Positions 40,678 through 49,600 of a stretch of DNA of 60,725 nt are shown here, one piece after another. The number at the start of each line of letters is the position of its first letter. Positions within the stretch are counted from its first letter, which is position 1. The stretch is from contig JBKJQN010000033.1 in the NCBI GenBank assembly GCA_046593925.1, forward strand, positions 1 to 60,725, in the 5' to 3' direction. The notes under the pieces were generated by a model that made no database searches, was not told the origin of the DNA, and saw only the letters and a list, made by a program, of their open reading frames with translations. Source of the stretch: JAYVYM01 sp046593925 (GTDB lineage: Bacteria; Actinomycetota; Actinomycetes; Mycobacteriales; SCTD01). Made by a program: the position numbers and the translations under genes.

Positions 40678-40710
40678 TGTGTGTCGCTCGTCGGCGATCA
40701 AGCACACAAG
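40678..40710. repeat. Palindromic element, copy 2
   Basis: ttgtgtg and cacacaa form a 7-bp inverted repeat around a 19-base spacer; the right arm agcacacaa is identical to copy 1, as is cattgtgtg on the left. It starts 86 bp after copy 1 in the same orientation. On the minus strand both copies also share TTGTGTGCTnGATC. Confidence 0.75.
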
Positions 40711-41006
40711 GTCCGGGTGGCACGCCCATGACCGCATCGGGCAGCGTGACGATCGGCCTGAGCGGGACCGAGGGCGTCGTGCGCGTGACGGACGACGCGA
40801 TCGGTCCGCTGAGCCAATGCTTTCCGCTCAAGCACAGCATCACCGGGCCGCTGCCCCGGCTGGTTGCGCCGAGCCCACCTCGAGTCCGACGTTGCGGTCC
40901 ACCGAGCCGGCACCTGCGGTGACACCAGGACGAACCGTCGGAGCCACCCTGCAGTTCACCGGGGAAACGAACCGACAACGCGTGCACCGAGGTCAACGCT
41001 GACGAG

Positions 41007-41022
41007 GTTGCCGCAGGGCAAC
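41007..41022 (-). terminator. Small hairpin at the hisH stop
   Basis: gttgcc-gcag-ggcaac is a perfect 6-bp stem with a 4-base loop, directly adjoining the hisH stop codon. It may be a weak terminator ending the hisDCBH transcript. Confidence 0.4.
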
Positions 41023-41616
41023 TCACAGGGTTCCGAGCCAGTTGGCCAGCAGCCGGCCGCCGGCGTCGCCGCTCTTCTCCGGGTGGAACTGGGTCGCGGA
41101 CAGCGGCCCGCACTCCACAGCAGCGGCGAACCGCTCGCCGTGCTCAGCGGTGGTGGCGCCCGGAACGTCGTGGGCGGCGTAGGAGTGCACGAAGTAGAAG
41201 TGCTCGCCGGTCAGACCCTCGAACAGCACCGACCCGGCGGCCACCTCGACGGTGTTCCAGCCCATGTGTGGTACGACAGGCGCCTGCAGGCGCGTGACCT
41301 CGCCCGGCAGCATGCCCAGGCCGTCGGTCGTAATGCCGTGCTCGGTGCCGCGCTCGAACAGCACCTGCATACCGACGCAGATCCCGAGCACCGGGCGGTC
41401 GGCTGCGAGCCGGTCACGCACCACAGTGTCGCCACCGACCGCGACCAGCGCCTGCATGCACGCGGCGTACGCACCGACCCCTGGTACGACCAGCCCGGGC
41501 GCCTCGCGCGCCTCGTCGAGGTCGGCGGTGACATTCACCTGCGCACCGACGCGGGCAAGCGCGCGCTCGACGCTGCGCAGGTTGCCCGAGCCGTGGTCAA
41601 GGACGACCACCTTCAC
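41023..41616 (-). CDS. hisH: Imidazole glycerol phosphate synthase glutaminase subunit
   Basis: Class I glutamine amidotransferase that feeds ammonia to HisF. The 197-residue protein has the nucleophile Cys80 in LGICVGMQVLFERG, and His178 and Glu180 in QFHPEKSGD, so the triad is complete. GTG 41616 overlaps the hisB stop by 4 bp. It ends the hisDCBH run; a 475-bp gap with repeats follows. Confidence 0.98.
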   Translation of the reverse strand: MKVVVLDHGSGNLRSVERALARVGAQVNVTADLDEAREAPGLVVPGVGAYAACMQALVAVGGDTVVRDRLAADRPVLGICVGMQVLFERGTEHGITTDGLGMLPGEVTRLQAPVVPHMGWNTVEVAAGSVLFEGLTGEHFYFVHSYAAHDVPGATTAEHGERFAAAVECGPLSATQFHPEKSGDAGGRLLANWLGTL

Positions 41617-42200
41617 AGGCTGCCCTTGGTGCTGGGCACCCCGACCACCGTCGGGTCGAGGGCGGTCGCGTCACGCAGGGCCCGCGCAACAGCCTTGAAC
41701 TGCGCCTCGACGACGTGGTGGGCGTTGCGGCCGGACAACACCCGGATGTGCAGGGCGATCTGCGAGGTCGCGACGAAGGACTCCCAGATGTGCTTGACCA
41801 GCGTGGTGTCGAAGCTGCCGATCAGCTCCACCATCGGCGGCTCGTCGTGGACCAGGTAGGGCCGGCCGGACAGGTCGACGGCCGCCTGCACGAGACACTC
41901 GTCGAGCGGGACGAGCGCGTCACCGAAACGGCGCAGCCCGGCCTTGTCGCCGAGCGCCTCGCGCAGTGCCTGACCGAGCGCGAGGCTGGTGTCCTCGACG
42001 GTGTGGTGGGCGTCGACCTCGAGGTCGCCACGGGTGCGCACCGTCAGGTCGAACCCGCCGTGCCTGCCGAGCTGGGCGACCATGTGGTCGAAGAACGGCA
42101 CCCCGGTGTCGCTGCTGGCCTGCCCGGTGCCGTCCAGGTCGAGCTCGACGCGGACGTCGCTCTCCTTGGTGCGCCGCTCGACCAGGGCGGTGCGGCTCAT
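41613..42200 (-). CDS. hisB: Imidazoleglycerol-phosphate dehydratase
   Basis: Dehydrates imidazole glycerol phosphate. The 195-residue protein has the manganese-binding histidine motifs FFDHMVAQLGRHGGFDL and DAHHTVEDTSLALGQAL, the late HIWESFVATSQIALHI and GRNAHHVVEAQFKAVARAL. It is monofunctional (no phosphatase domain). ATG 42200 overlaps the hisC stop by 4 bp, giving the standard RTALVERRTKES start. Confidence 0.98.
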   Translation of the reverse strand: MSRTALVERRTKESDVRVELDLDGTGQASSDTGVPFFDHMVAQLGRHGGFDLTVRTRGDLEVDAHHTVEDTSLALGQALREALGDKAGLRRFGDALVPLDECLVQAAVDLSGRPYLVHDEPPMVELIGSFDTTLVKHIWESFVATSQIALHIRVLSGRNAHHVVEAQFKAVARALRDATALDPTVVGVPSTKGSL

Positions 42201-43303
42201 GGCAGGGTCCGTCGTACGGCGTCGAGGAACAGCGTCGTCTCGCTCTCGGTGCCGGCGCAGACCCGCAGCCAGCCGGCCAGGCCCTGGCCGCCGGACACGT
42301 CCCGGACGAGCACGCCCGCCGCCAGCAGCCGCTGCCACACCGCGGGCGGGTCGGCGAACGGCCCGAACAGCAGGAAGTTGGCGTCGGTCGGCACGACCGT
42401 CAACCCGGCCGCCCGCAGCCCGTCGACCATCCGGTCGCGCTGGGCGACCACCTGCTCGACGGTGCCGAGCAGCTCGGCGGAGTGCGCCAGCGCCGTACGC
42501 GCGGCGACCTGGGTCAGCGCGGACAGGTGGTACGGCAGGCGCACCAGGCGCAGCGCGTCGACGACGGCGGGGCCGGCCGCGAGGTAGCCCAGCCGGGTAC
42601 CTGCCATCGAGAACGCCTTGCTCATCGTGCGGCTGACCAGCAGCCTCGGGTGCCGACCGAGCAGGGTCACCGCACTGGGCGCGCAGCCGAACTCCGCGTA
42701 CGCCTCGTCGACGACCACCATCCCGGGGCTGGCCGCGCAGACGGCGTCCACGACCTCGAGGGTCGTGGTCGTACCCGTCGGGTTGTTCGGGGTCGTGATG
42801 AACACGACGTCGGGGCGGTGCGTGGTGACGGCGGCCACGGCGGCGCCCGCGCCGATTGTGAAGTCCGCGGCGCGAGGCACGCCGACCCAGCCGGTGCCGG
42901 TGCCGGCCGCCAGCAGCGGGTGCATGGAGTACGACGGCTCGAAGCCCAGCGCGGTGCGGCCCGGCCCCCCGAAGGCCTGCAGGACGTGCTGCAGCACCTC
43001 GTTCGACCCGTTCGCCGCCCACAGCTGCTCCAGCGCGAGCGGGACACCGGTGCGCTCCGACAGGTACGCCGCGAGGTCGGTACGCAGGGCGACCGCCTCC
43101 CGGTCGGGGTAGCGGTGCAACGCGTGGCCGGCCTCCCCGACGGCGCGCTGCAGGTCGTCCACGAGTGCCGACGACGGGGCGTACGGGTTCTCGTTGACGT
43201 TGAGCTGGACGACGCCGGTGATCTGCGGTGCGCCGTAGGGCTTCTTGCCACGCAGGTCGTCGCGGACCGGCAGCTCGTCGACGGCGTTCAGGCCCGGGGT
43301 CAC
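42197..43303 (-). CDS. hisC: Histidinol-phosphate aminotransferase
   Basis: PLP aminotransferase of histidine synthesis, 368 residues. It shows VQLNVNENPYAPS at the N-terminus, the TPNNPTGTTT loop, VVVDEAYAEFG and the PLP lysine in SRTMSKAFSMAGTRLGYL. GTG 43303 overlaps the hisD stop by 4 bp (GTGA); the frame is open far upstream but only antisense to hisD. Confidence 0.97.
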   Translation of the reverse strand: MTPGLNAVDELPVRDDLRGKKPYGAPQITGVVQLNVNENPYAPSSALVDDLQRAVGEAGHALHRYPDREAVALRTDLAAYLSERTGVPLALEQLWAANGSNEVLQHVLQAFGGPGRTALGFEPSYSMHPLLAAGTGTGWVGVPRAADFTIGAGAAVAAVTTHRPDVVFITTPNNPTGTTTTLEVVDAVCAASPGMVVVDEAYAEFGCAPSAVTLLGRHPRLLVSRTMSKAFSMAGTRLGYLAAGPAVVDALRLVRLPYHLSALTQVAARTALAHSAELLGTVEQVVAQRDRMVDGLRAAGLTVVPTDANFLLFGPFADPPAVWQRLLAAGVLVRDVSGGQGLAGWLRVCAGTESETTLFLDAVRRTLP

Positions 43304-44622
43304 GACGGCGAATCCGCGCGGAGCCGTACCTGGACGGCCTCGACGTGCGCAAGCAGGTCCTCCGCGCCGCCGAGCGCGACGACCAGCGGGGCAACGGTCG
43401 CCAGCGCCTCGCGGGAGTACTCCACGAGCGACATCCGCTTGAGGAAGCTCTGCGCCGACAGGCCGGCAGCGAACCGGGCGGTGCCACCGGTCGGCAGCAC
43501 GTGGTTCGAGCCGGCCAGGTAGTCGCCCAGGCTGACCGGCGTCCAGCCGCCGACGAAGACCGCGCCGGCACTGCGTACCCGTCGGGCACGTTCCGGGGCG
43601 TCGACGGTAAGCACCTCGAGGTGCTCGGGCGCCCAGGCGTCCACCACCGCGAGACCGTGGTCGAGGTCCTCGACGAGCACGTGTGCGCCCTGGTCGGCCA
43701 GGGCGGTCTCGACCCGCTCGCGGTGCCGGGTCGCCGGCACCTGCTTGCCGAGCTCGACGTCGACGGCGTCGAGCAGCTCCGGACTGTCGGTGACGAGTAG
43801 GCAGGCGGCCTGCGGGTCGTGCTCGGCCTGCGCCACCAGGTCGGCGGCGACGTGCGCCGGAACCGCCTGGCCGTCGGCGAGGATCCCGATCTCGGTCGGC
43901 CCGGCCTCGCTGTCGATCGCGCACCGCCCCTGCACGAGGCGCTTGGCCGCGGCGACGTAGATGTTGCCCGGGCCGGTGATGACGTCGACGGGCCGGCAGC
44001 CCCCGGGGCAGGCCGGGTGCCCCGGCGGCAGCCCGTGGGCGAGCATCGCGACGGCCTGGGCGCCCCCGACCGCCCACACCTCGTCGACGCCGAGCAGCGC
44101 GCAGGCCGCCAGGACGACCGGGTGCGGGAGCCCGTCGGCCTGCGGCGGGCTCGCGACCGCCAGGCTGCGCACGCCCGCGACCTGCGCGGGAACGACGTTC
44201 ATGACCACGCTGCTCGGGTAGGCCACGCGGCCGCCAGGGACGTACAGGCCGACCCGGTCGACGGGTACCCAGCGCTCGGTGACGGTGGCGCCGTCGACGA
44301 CCTGCACGACCTCGTCGCCGCGCAGCTGGGCGGTGCTGACGGTGCGGCAACGCCTGGCAGCCTCCTCCAGCGCCGCCCGGACAGCCGGGTCGAGCGCGTC
44401 GAGGGCTGCGCTCAGCGCCGCGGCGGGCACCCGCAGTGCGGCCAGTCGTACGCCGTCGAAGCGCTCGGTGGCGTCCAGCACGGCCGACGTCCCGCGGTCC
44501 CGGACGTCCTCGACCACGGGCCGGACCAGCTCCACGGCGTCGCCGACCGCGACGGCGGCACGCGGCAGGACGCTCAGCGGGTCGACGTCGCGACGCCCGC
44601 GCAGGTCGATGCGGGTGAGCAC
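43300..44622 (-). CDS. hisD: Histidinol dehydrogenase
   Basis: Oxidises histidinol to histidine in two NAD-dependent steps. The 440-residue protein has VGLYVPGGRVAYPSSVVMN, VDVITGPGNIYVAAAKR, DSEAGPTEIGILAD, the zinc-site LVAQAEHDPQAACLLVT and the late FVGGWTPVSLGDYLAGSNHVLPT. GTG 44622 has AGGAG seven bases before it. First gene of hisDCBH; it diverges from the LON-domain gene across 94 bp. Confidence 0.98.
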   Translation of the reverse strand: MLTRIDLRGRRDVDPLSVLPRAAVAVGDAVELVRPVVEDVRDRGTSAVLDATERFDGVRLAALRVPAAALSAALDALDPAVRAALEEAARRCRTVSTAQLRGDEVVQVVDGATVTERWVPVDRVGLYVPGGRVAYPSSVVMNVVPAQVAGVRSLAVASPPQADGLPHPVVLAACALLGVDEVWAVGGAQAVAMLAHGLPPGHPACPGGCRPVDVITGPGNIYVAAAKRLVQGRCAIDSEAGPTEIGILADGQAVPAHVAADLVAQAEHDPQAACLLVTDSPELLDAVDVELGKQVPATRHRERVETALADQGAHVLVEDLDHGLAVVDAWAPEHLEVLTVDAPERARRVRSAGAVFVGGWTPVSLGDYLAGSNHVLPTGGTARFAAGLSAQSFLKRMSLVEYSREALATVAPLVVALGGAEDLLAHVEAVQVRLRADSPS

Positions 44623-44704
44623 GGCGACACTCCTCGTCTCGGTAGGGGTTGTCAGGCTACCGGGGGCTTCCCGCCACGCGGAGGCGGCCGCGGGAGCCCA
44701 GCCG

Positions 44705-44710
44705 TACGCT
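44705..44710 (+). promoter_or_regulatory. -10 element for a likely leaderless LON-domain mRNA
   Basis: tacgct matches TAnnnT and ends exactly 6 bases before the GTG at 44717, the spacing at which transcription would begin on the start codon. No ribosome site precedes this GTG. Confidence 0.55.
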
Positions 44711-44716
44711 CCCGGC

Positions 44717-45388
44717 GTGTCCCACCGACTGCCGCTGTTCCCGCTGGGGTCGGTGCTGTTCCCCGGGCTGGTGCTGCCGCTGCACGTGTTCGAGCAGCGC
44801 TACCGCGACCTGGTCGGCGACCTGCTGGCGCTGCCCGAGGAGGAGCGGCGCTTCGGCGTCGTCGCCATCCGCGAGGGCCGGGAGGTCGGCGCGGATGGCG
44901 TCACCGCACTGCACGAGGTGGGCTGCGCCGCGCAGCTGCGGCACGTACAGGGCTCCCCGGACGGTACGTACGACGTGGTCACGGTCGGCGTGCAGCGTTT
45001 CGCCCTCGACGGCTTGGTGCACGACAGCTCCTACCTGGTGGGCGAGGTCACCTGGCTGCCGGACGAGCTCGGCGACGCGGCGGAGGCCGCTGTGCTGGCT
45101 CCGCCGGTGCGGGCGGCTTTCGCGACGTACGTCAGGGCGCTGACCGCGGCCGGGGCGGGCGAGGTCGACGCGCCGGAGTTGCCCGACGACCCGCTGGTGC
45201 TCGGCCACCTGGTCGCCGCCACCGTCATGCTGGACCTGGCCGAACGGCAGGCGCTGCTGGCCGAGCCCGACGGCCGGGCCCGCCTGCGGGCCGAGCTGCG
45301 GCTGCTGCGCCGCGAGGCGGTACTGCTGAAGGTCCTGCGCGCGATCCCCTCGCCGATGCTGACCCGCGGGCCTGTCAGTCCGAACTGA
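44717..45388 (+). CDS. LON peptidase substrate-binding domain protein
   Basis: The 223-residue protein consists of a LON N-terminal domain only (HRLPLFPLGSVLFPGLVLPL, HVFEQRYRDLVGDLL, RFGVVAIREGREVG, DGTYDVVTVGVQRFAL), with a helical end; there is no ATPase or protease domain. Such stand-alone proteins are common and their role is unknown. GTG 44717 gives the standard family start and appears leaderless. Its last 14 bp overlap the convergent membrane-protein gene. Confidence 0.92.
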   Translation: MSHRLPLFPLGSVLFPGLVLPLHVFEQRYRDLVGDLLALPEEERRFGVVAIREGREVGADGVTALHEVGCAAQLRHVQGSPDGTYDVVTVGVQRFALDGLVHDSSYLVGEVTWLPDELGDAAEAAVLAPPVRAAFATYVRALTAAGAGEVDAPELPDDPLVLGHLVAATVMLDLAERQALLAEPDGRARLRAELRLLRREAVLLKVLRAIPSPMLTRGPVSPN

Positions 45389-46028
45389 CTAGCGCGGCGG
45401 GGGCGGGAGTGCGAGGGGGAGGGGAACGCCACAGGATCAGGGCCACCCAGGTCAGCGCGGCGGCGGCCGGCCAGGCCAGCAGCACCGGGCGGGCCCGCAG
45501 CTGCAGCGGCAGGTCCACGCGCCCCGTGACGCGGCCGGCCCGGACGCCGGAGAGCAGGGCCTGCCGGTCCTGTCCGAGCAGGCCGATGCGCCCGGCCAGG
45601 TAGGCGGCGAGGGCGGCGCCGACAACCAGCCCGAGCAGCGCCCCGACGCCGCGGTCGCGAGCGAGCCACCAGGCCGCCGCCGCGGCGAGCACGCCAGCGG
45701 CCAGGCTCAGCAGGAACAACGTGCCGTCCGCGGCGATGAACGCCTTGGTCTCGGAGTTGACGAGATCGACGCTCCCGTTGCTCACGAGTGCGACGGCTCG
45801 TGGCGCGAGCGCCCGCCACAGCAACCCGACGGGCACGCCGAGGACCGCCACACCGGCCAGGACGACCAGCGCGGTCAGCGCCTCGACGCGCAGGCCGGGA
45901 CCTGCCTGGACGACCCTCGGCCCCGGCGTGCCCTCCATCGGGGACGGCCCGCCGGGCGCCGGATCGACCGTTACCCCCGTCGTCGGGAGGCACGGTTCGC
46001 CCGGCGCCGGGCCGCCGGTCAGTGCCAC
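45375..46028 (-). CDS. Membrane protein, DUF2567-like
   Basis: A 217-residue protein with a proline/glycine-rich N-terminal 45 residues and about four membrane segments (VEALTALVVLAGVAVLGVPVG, GTLFLLSLAAGVLAAAAAWW, GALLGLVVGAALAAYLAG, PVLLAWPAAAALTWVALILW). ALVSNGSVDLVNSETKAFIAADG between spans 1 and 2 would be outside. It looks like the actinobacterial DUF2567 proteins; I am only moderately sure of the family. GTG 46028 overlaps the DUF6308 stop by 10 bp; a later ATG near residue 31 is possible. Confidence 0.72.
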   Translation of the reverse strand: MALTGGPAPGEPCLPTTGVTVDPAPGGPSPMEGTPGPRVVQAGPGLRVEALTALVVLAGVAVLGVPVGLLWRALAPRAVALVSNGSVDLVNSETKAFIAADGTLFLLSLAAGVLAAAAAWWLARDRGVGALLGLVVGAALAAYLAGRIGLLGQDRQALLSGVRAGRVTGRVDLPLQLRARPVLLAWPAAAALTWVALILWRSPPPRTPAPAALVSSD

Positions 46029-46669
46029 GCCTCGGCGGTACGCCAGACCAGCACGTCCAGGATCCGCAGCCGGCTCAGCGACGCGCCCGCGCCGTCTGCC
46101 ACCGCGACGAGCGTGTCGAACGCGACGGCCTCGGCCTGCAGGTCGGCCCGCATCTGCTGCAGCAACAAGGTCATCGAGTCGCGCCAGCTCCGGTGCACCG
46201 ACCGCTCGATCGCCCCCGGCGCGGTGTAGCTCTCGAAGATCCTGGAGTCGTAGAGCGGGACCAGGTCGGGGCGCTTGCGGTGCAGCACCTTGGACAGGAT
46301 CGAGCCGCGCACCCCGCGGCCGGCGTACGGCGCGTCGTCCAGGACCGCGAACAGCGCAGCGACCTCGTCCAGCACGTCGTCGCCAGCCGCCTGCAGGCCG
46401 ACCGGCGGGAGGTCCGCGATGCCGGCGAGCCGGGGAACGAGCTCGCGCAGCAGCAGGAACCGGCCGCGGTCGACCTCCGCGCCGATCAGGTTGGGGGCGA
46501 GCAGGTCACCGTCGACGAGCACGGCGGCACCGTTGGTGACCAGCCGGTCGTACGCGGTGACGGCGTAGCCGTTGCGCGGGTCGAGGTGGTCCAGGAGCAG
46601 CTGGTCGGCATGCTCGACCTCGAGTGTGCCGGCGCACAGCCGGACTGCCGCCATGCCCACGCCCGCCAT
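46019..46669 (-). CDS. DUF6308-like conserved hypothetical protein
   Basis: A 216-residue soluble protein. GYAVTAYDRLVTNG near residue 34, GVRGSILSKVLHRKRPDLVP and LYDSRIFESYTAP near 120-150 resemble an actinobacterial family (DUF6308) of unknown function. The ATG at 46669 overlaps the last base of the dnaE stop (TGATG), so it would be translated with dnaE. Beyond this, no activity can be read from it. Confidence 0.72.
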   Translation of the reverse strand: MAGVGMAAVRLCAGTLEVEHADQLLLDHLDPRNGYAVTAYDRLVTNGAAVLVDGDLLAPNLIGAEVDRGRFLLLRELVPRLAGIADLPPVGLQAAGDDVLDEVAALFAVLDDAPYAGRGVRGSILSKVLHRKRPDLVPLYDSRIFESYTAPGAIERSVHRSWRDSMTLLLQQMRADLQAEAVAFDTLVAVADGAGASLSRLRILDVLVWRTAEAWH

Positions 46670-49600
46670 CAGCCGCTCACCGGCAGGCAGCCCGCCCCGA
46701 GCAGCGCTTTGAGGTCGGCGAACAGCGAGGACCCGGCGCTGACCCGCAGCCGGTCGTCGAGCCGGACGACCGTGGTGCGGCCGCCGTTCACCAGCTGCAG
46801 GTGCACCTCGGTGGTGCCCGGGTGCGAGCCGAGCACCTCCTTGAACAGCTCGACCACCGGCGGCGTGCAGCGTGCGGTGGGGATGCTCACGACGACCGGG
46901 CCGCGGGGGCCGGTCGACAGGTCGGGCACGATGACCTCACTGGCGACGATCTTCGGGGCGTCGTCACGCTTGTCCACCCGACCGCGCACCAGCACGACGG
47001 CGTCCTCCACGAGCTGCACCGCGGCGGCCTGGTAGCTCTGCGGGAAGAACATCACCTCCACCGCCCCCTCGAGGTCCTCCAGGGTGACCAGCGCCCAGGC
47101 GTCACCCTTCTTGGTCACCTTGCGCACCACGCCCGACAGGATCCCGCCGATCATGATCTGCGAGCCGTCCTCGCGGTCGGCGATCGCCGAGACCGGGCAG
47201 TCGACGGCAGCGGCGATGATGTGCTCGACCCCGAGCAGCGGGTGGTCGGAGACGTACAGCCCGAGCATCTCGCGCTCGAACGCGAGTAGCAGTGCCTTGT
47301 CCCACTCCCCTGGCGGAATCCGTACGTCGAACACGCCCGGACCGTCGTCGGCGCCGGGCTCGCCCATCGAGCCGAACAGGTCGAACTGCCCGTTCGCCTC
47401 GGCTCGCTTGGTGTCCATCACGGCGTCGATGGCCTCGACGTGCACCCCGTGCAGGCCCTTGCGGGTGTGCCCCAGGGAGTCGAAGGCGCCGGCCTTGACC
47501 AGCGACTCGACCGTCTTCTTGCCGCAGCAGGGCGCCGGCACCTTGCGCAGGAAGTCCGCGAAGTCGCCGTAGCGGCCCTTCTCCCTGCGGGCACGGACGA
47601 TGCCCGCGACCACGGCAGCCCCGACGTTGCGGATGGCCTCCAAGCCGAACCGGATGTCGGAGCCGCGCGGAGTGAAGTCGCCGTCGGAGTCGTTGACGTC
47701 GGGCGGCAGCACCTTGATACCCATCCGCCGGCACTCGGCAAGATAGAGCGCGCTCTTGTCCTTGTCGTCGCGCACGCTGGTCAGCAGGGCGGCCATGTAC
47801 TCCGCCGGGTAGTTGGCCTTCAGGTAGGCCGTCCAGAAGCTGACCAGCCCGTACCCGGCGGTGTGCGCGCGGTTGAACGCATAGTCGGAGAACGGGACCA
47901 GGATCTCCCAGAGCGTCTTGATGGCCCCGGGCGAGTAGCCGTTGGCCTTCATCCCGTCGGAGAACGGGACGTACTCCTGGTCCAGGATCTCCTTCTTCTT
48001 CTTGCCCATCGCCCGGCGCAGCAGGTCCGCGGCGCCCAGGGTGTATCCCGCCAGCTGCTGGGCGATCGCCATCACCTGCTCCTGGTACACGATCAGCCCG
48101 TACGTGTCGCCGAGGATGTCCTGGAGCGGCTCCTCGAGCTCCGGGTGGATCGCCACGATCGGCTTGCGCCCGGTCTTGCGGTCGGCGTAGTCGTTGTGCG
48201 CGTTGGCGCCCATCGGGCCGGGCCGGTAGAGCGCGAGCACCGCGGAGATGGTCTCGAAGGAGTCCGGCTGCATGGAGCGCAGCAGGGCCCGCATCGGGCC
48301 GCCGTCGAGCTGGAACACCCCGAGCGTGTCGCCGCGGGCCAGCAGCTCGTACGTCGGGCCGTCGGGGCTCATCACGTCGAGGTCTTCCAGCACGACGGTC
48401 TCGCCGCGGTTGCCGGCGATGTGCTTGAGGCAGTCGTCCAGGACCGTGAGGTTGCGCAGGCCCAGGAAGTCCATCTTCAGCAGGCCGAGCGTCTCGCAGG
48501 CCCCCATGTCGAACTGGGTGATGATCGCGCCGTCCTGCTCGCGGCGCTGGATCGGGATGACGTCGAGCAGCGGCTCGCGGCACAGGATGACCCCGGCGGC
48601 GTGCACGCCCCACTGACGCTTGAGCCCCTCCAGGCCCAGCGCGGTGTCGACGACGGCCTTGGTGTCGGCGTCGGAGTCGTACAGCGCCCGGAACTCCCCG
48701 GCCTCGCCGTAGCGCTTGTGCGTCGGATCGAAGATCCCCTTGAGCGGGACGTCCTTGCCCATCACCGCCGGCGGCATCGCCTTGGTGATCTTGTCGCCGG
48801 TCGAGAACGGGTAGCCGAGCACCCGCGCGGAGTCCTTGACCGCCTGCTTGGCCTTGATCGTGCCGTACGTGATGATCTGCGAGACGCGCTCCTCGCCGTA
48901 CTTCTCCGTCGCGTACCGGATCATGTCGCCGCGTCGGCGCTCGTCGAAGTCGAGGTCGATGTCGGGCATCGAGATGCGCTCTGGGTTGAGGAAGCGCTCG
49001 AACAGCAGCTTGTGTTCGATCGGGTCGAGCTCGGTGATCCGCAGCGCGTACGCCACCAGCGAGCCGGCGGCCGAGCCCCTACCCGGCCCCACCCGGATAC
49101 CGCTCTCCTTCGCGTGCCGGCACAGGTCGGCGGTGACCAGGAAGTAGCCGGGGAAGCCCATCGCGAGGATGACGTCGACCTCGTAGTCGGCCTGCGCCGT
49201 GTGCCCCGCCGGCACGCCGCCCGGGTGCCGTTCGAGCGGAAAGCGCTCCCGGAGCCCGGCGTGCACCAGGCTGCGCAGCCAGGTGTCCTCGGTATGCCCG
49301 TCGGGGACCGGCACCCGCGGCATCAGGTCGGCGCCCTCGTGGAAGGTGACCTCGCAGCGTTCAGCGAGGCGCAACGTGTTGTCGCAGGCGTCCGGGAACT
49401 CCTTCCACAGCCGGCGCATCTCCTGCGCCGACTTGAGGTAGAAGTCCTGGGCGTCGAACTTGAACCGGCCCGGGTCGGCCATCGTCTTGCCGGACTGCAC
49501 GCACAGCAGCACCTCGTGCGCCTTGGCGTCCTCGGCGTGGGTGTAGTGCAGGTCGTTGGTCGCCAGGAACGGCAGGCCCATCTCCCTGGCCAGCCGGATC

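Larger units (their letters stand above)
40548..41022. other. 475-bp non-coding gap between hisH and the priA unit
   Basis: I see no convincing gene on either strand. It holds two related palindromic elements (40592-40623 and 40678-40710), a hairpin next to the hisH stop (41007-41022) and presumably the promoter of the small membrane gene and priA. Elsewhere in the his cluster the genes overlap, so a gap of this size is out of character. Confidence 0.7.
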
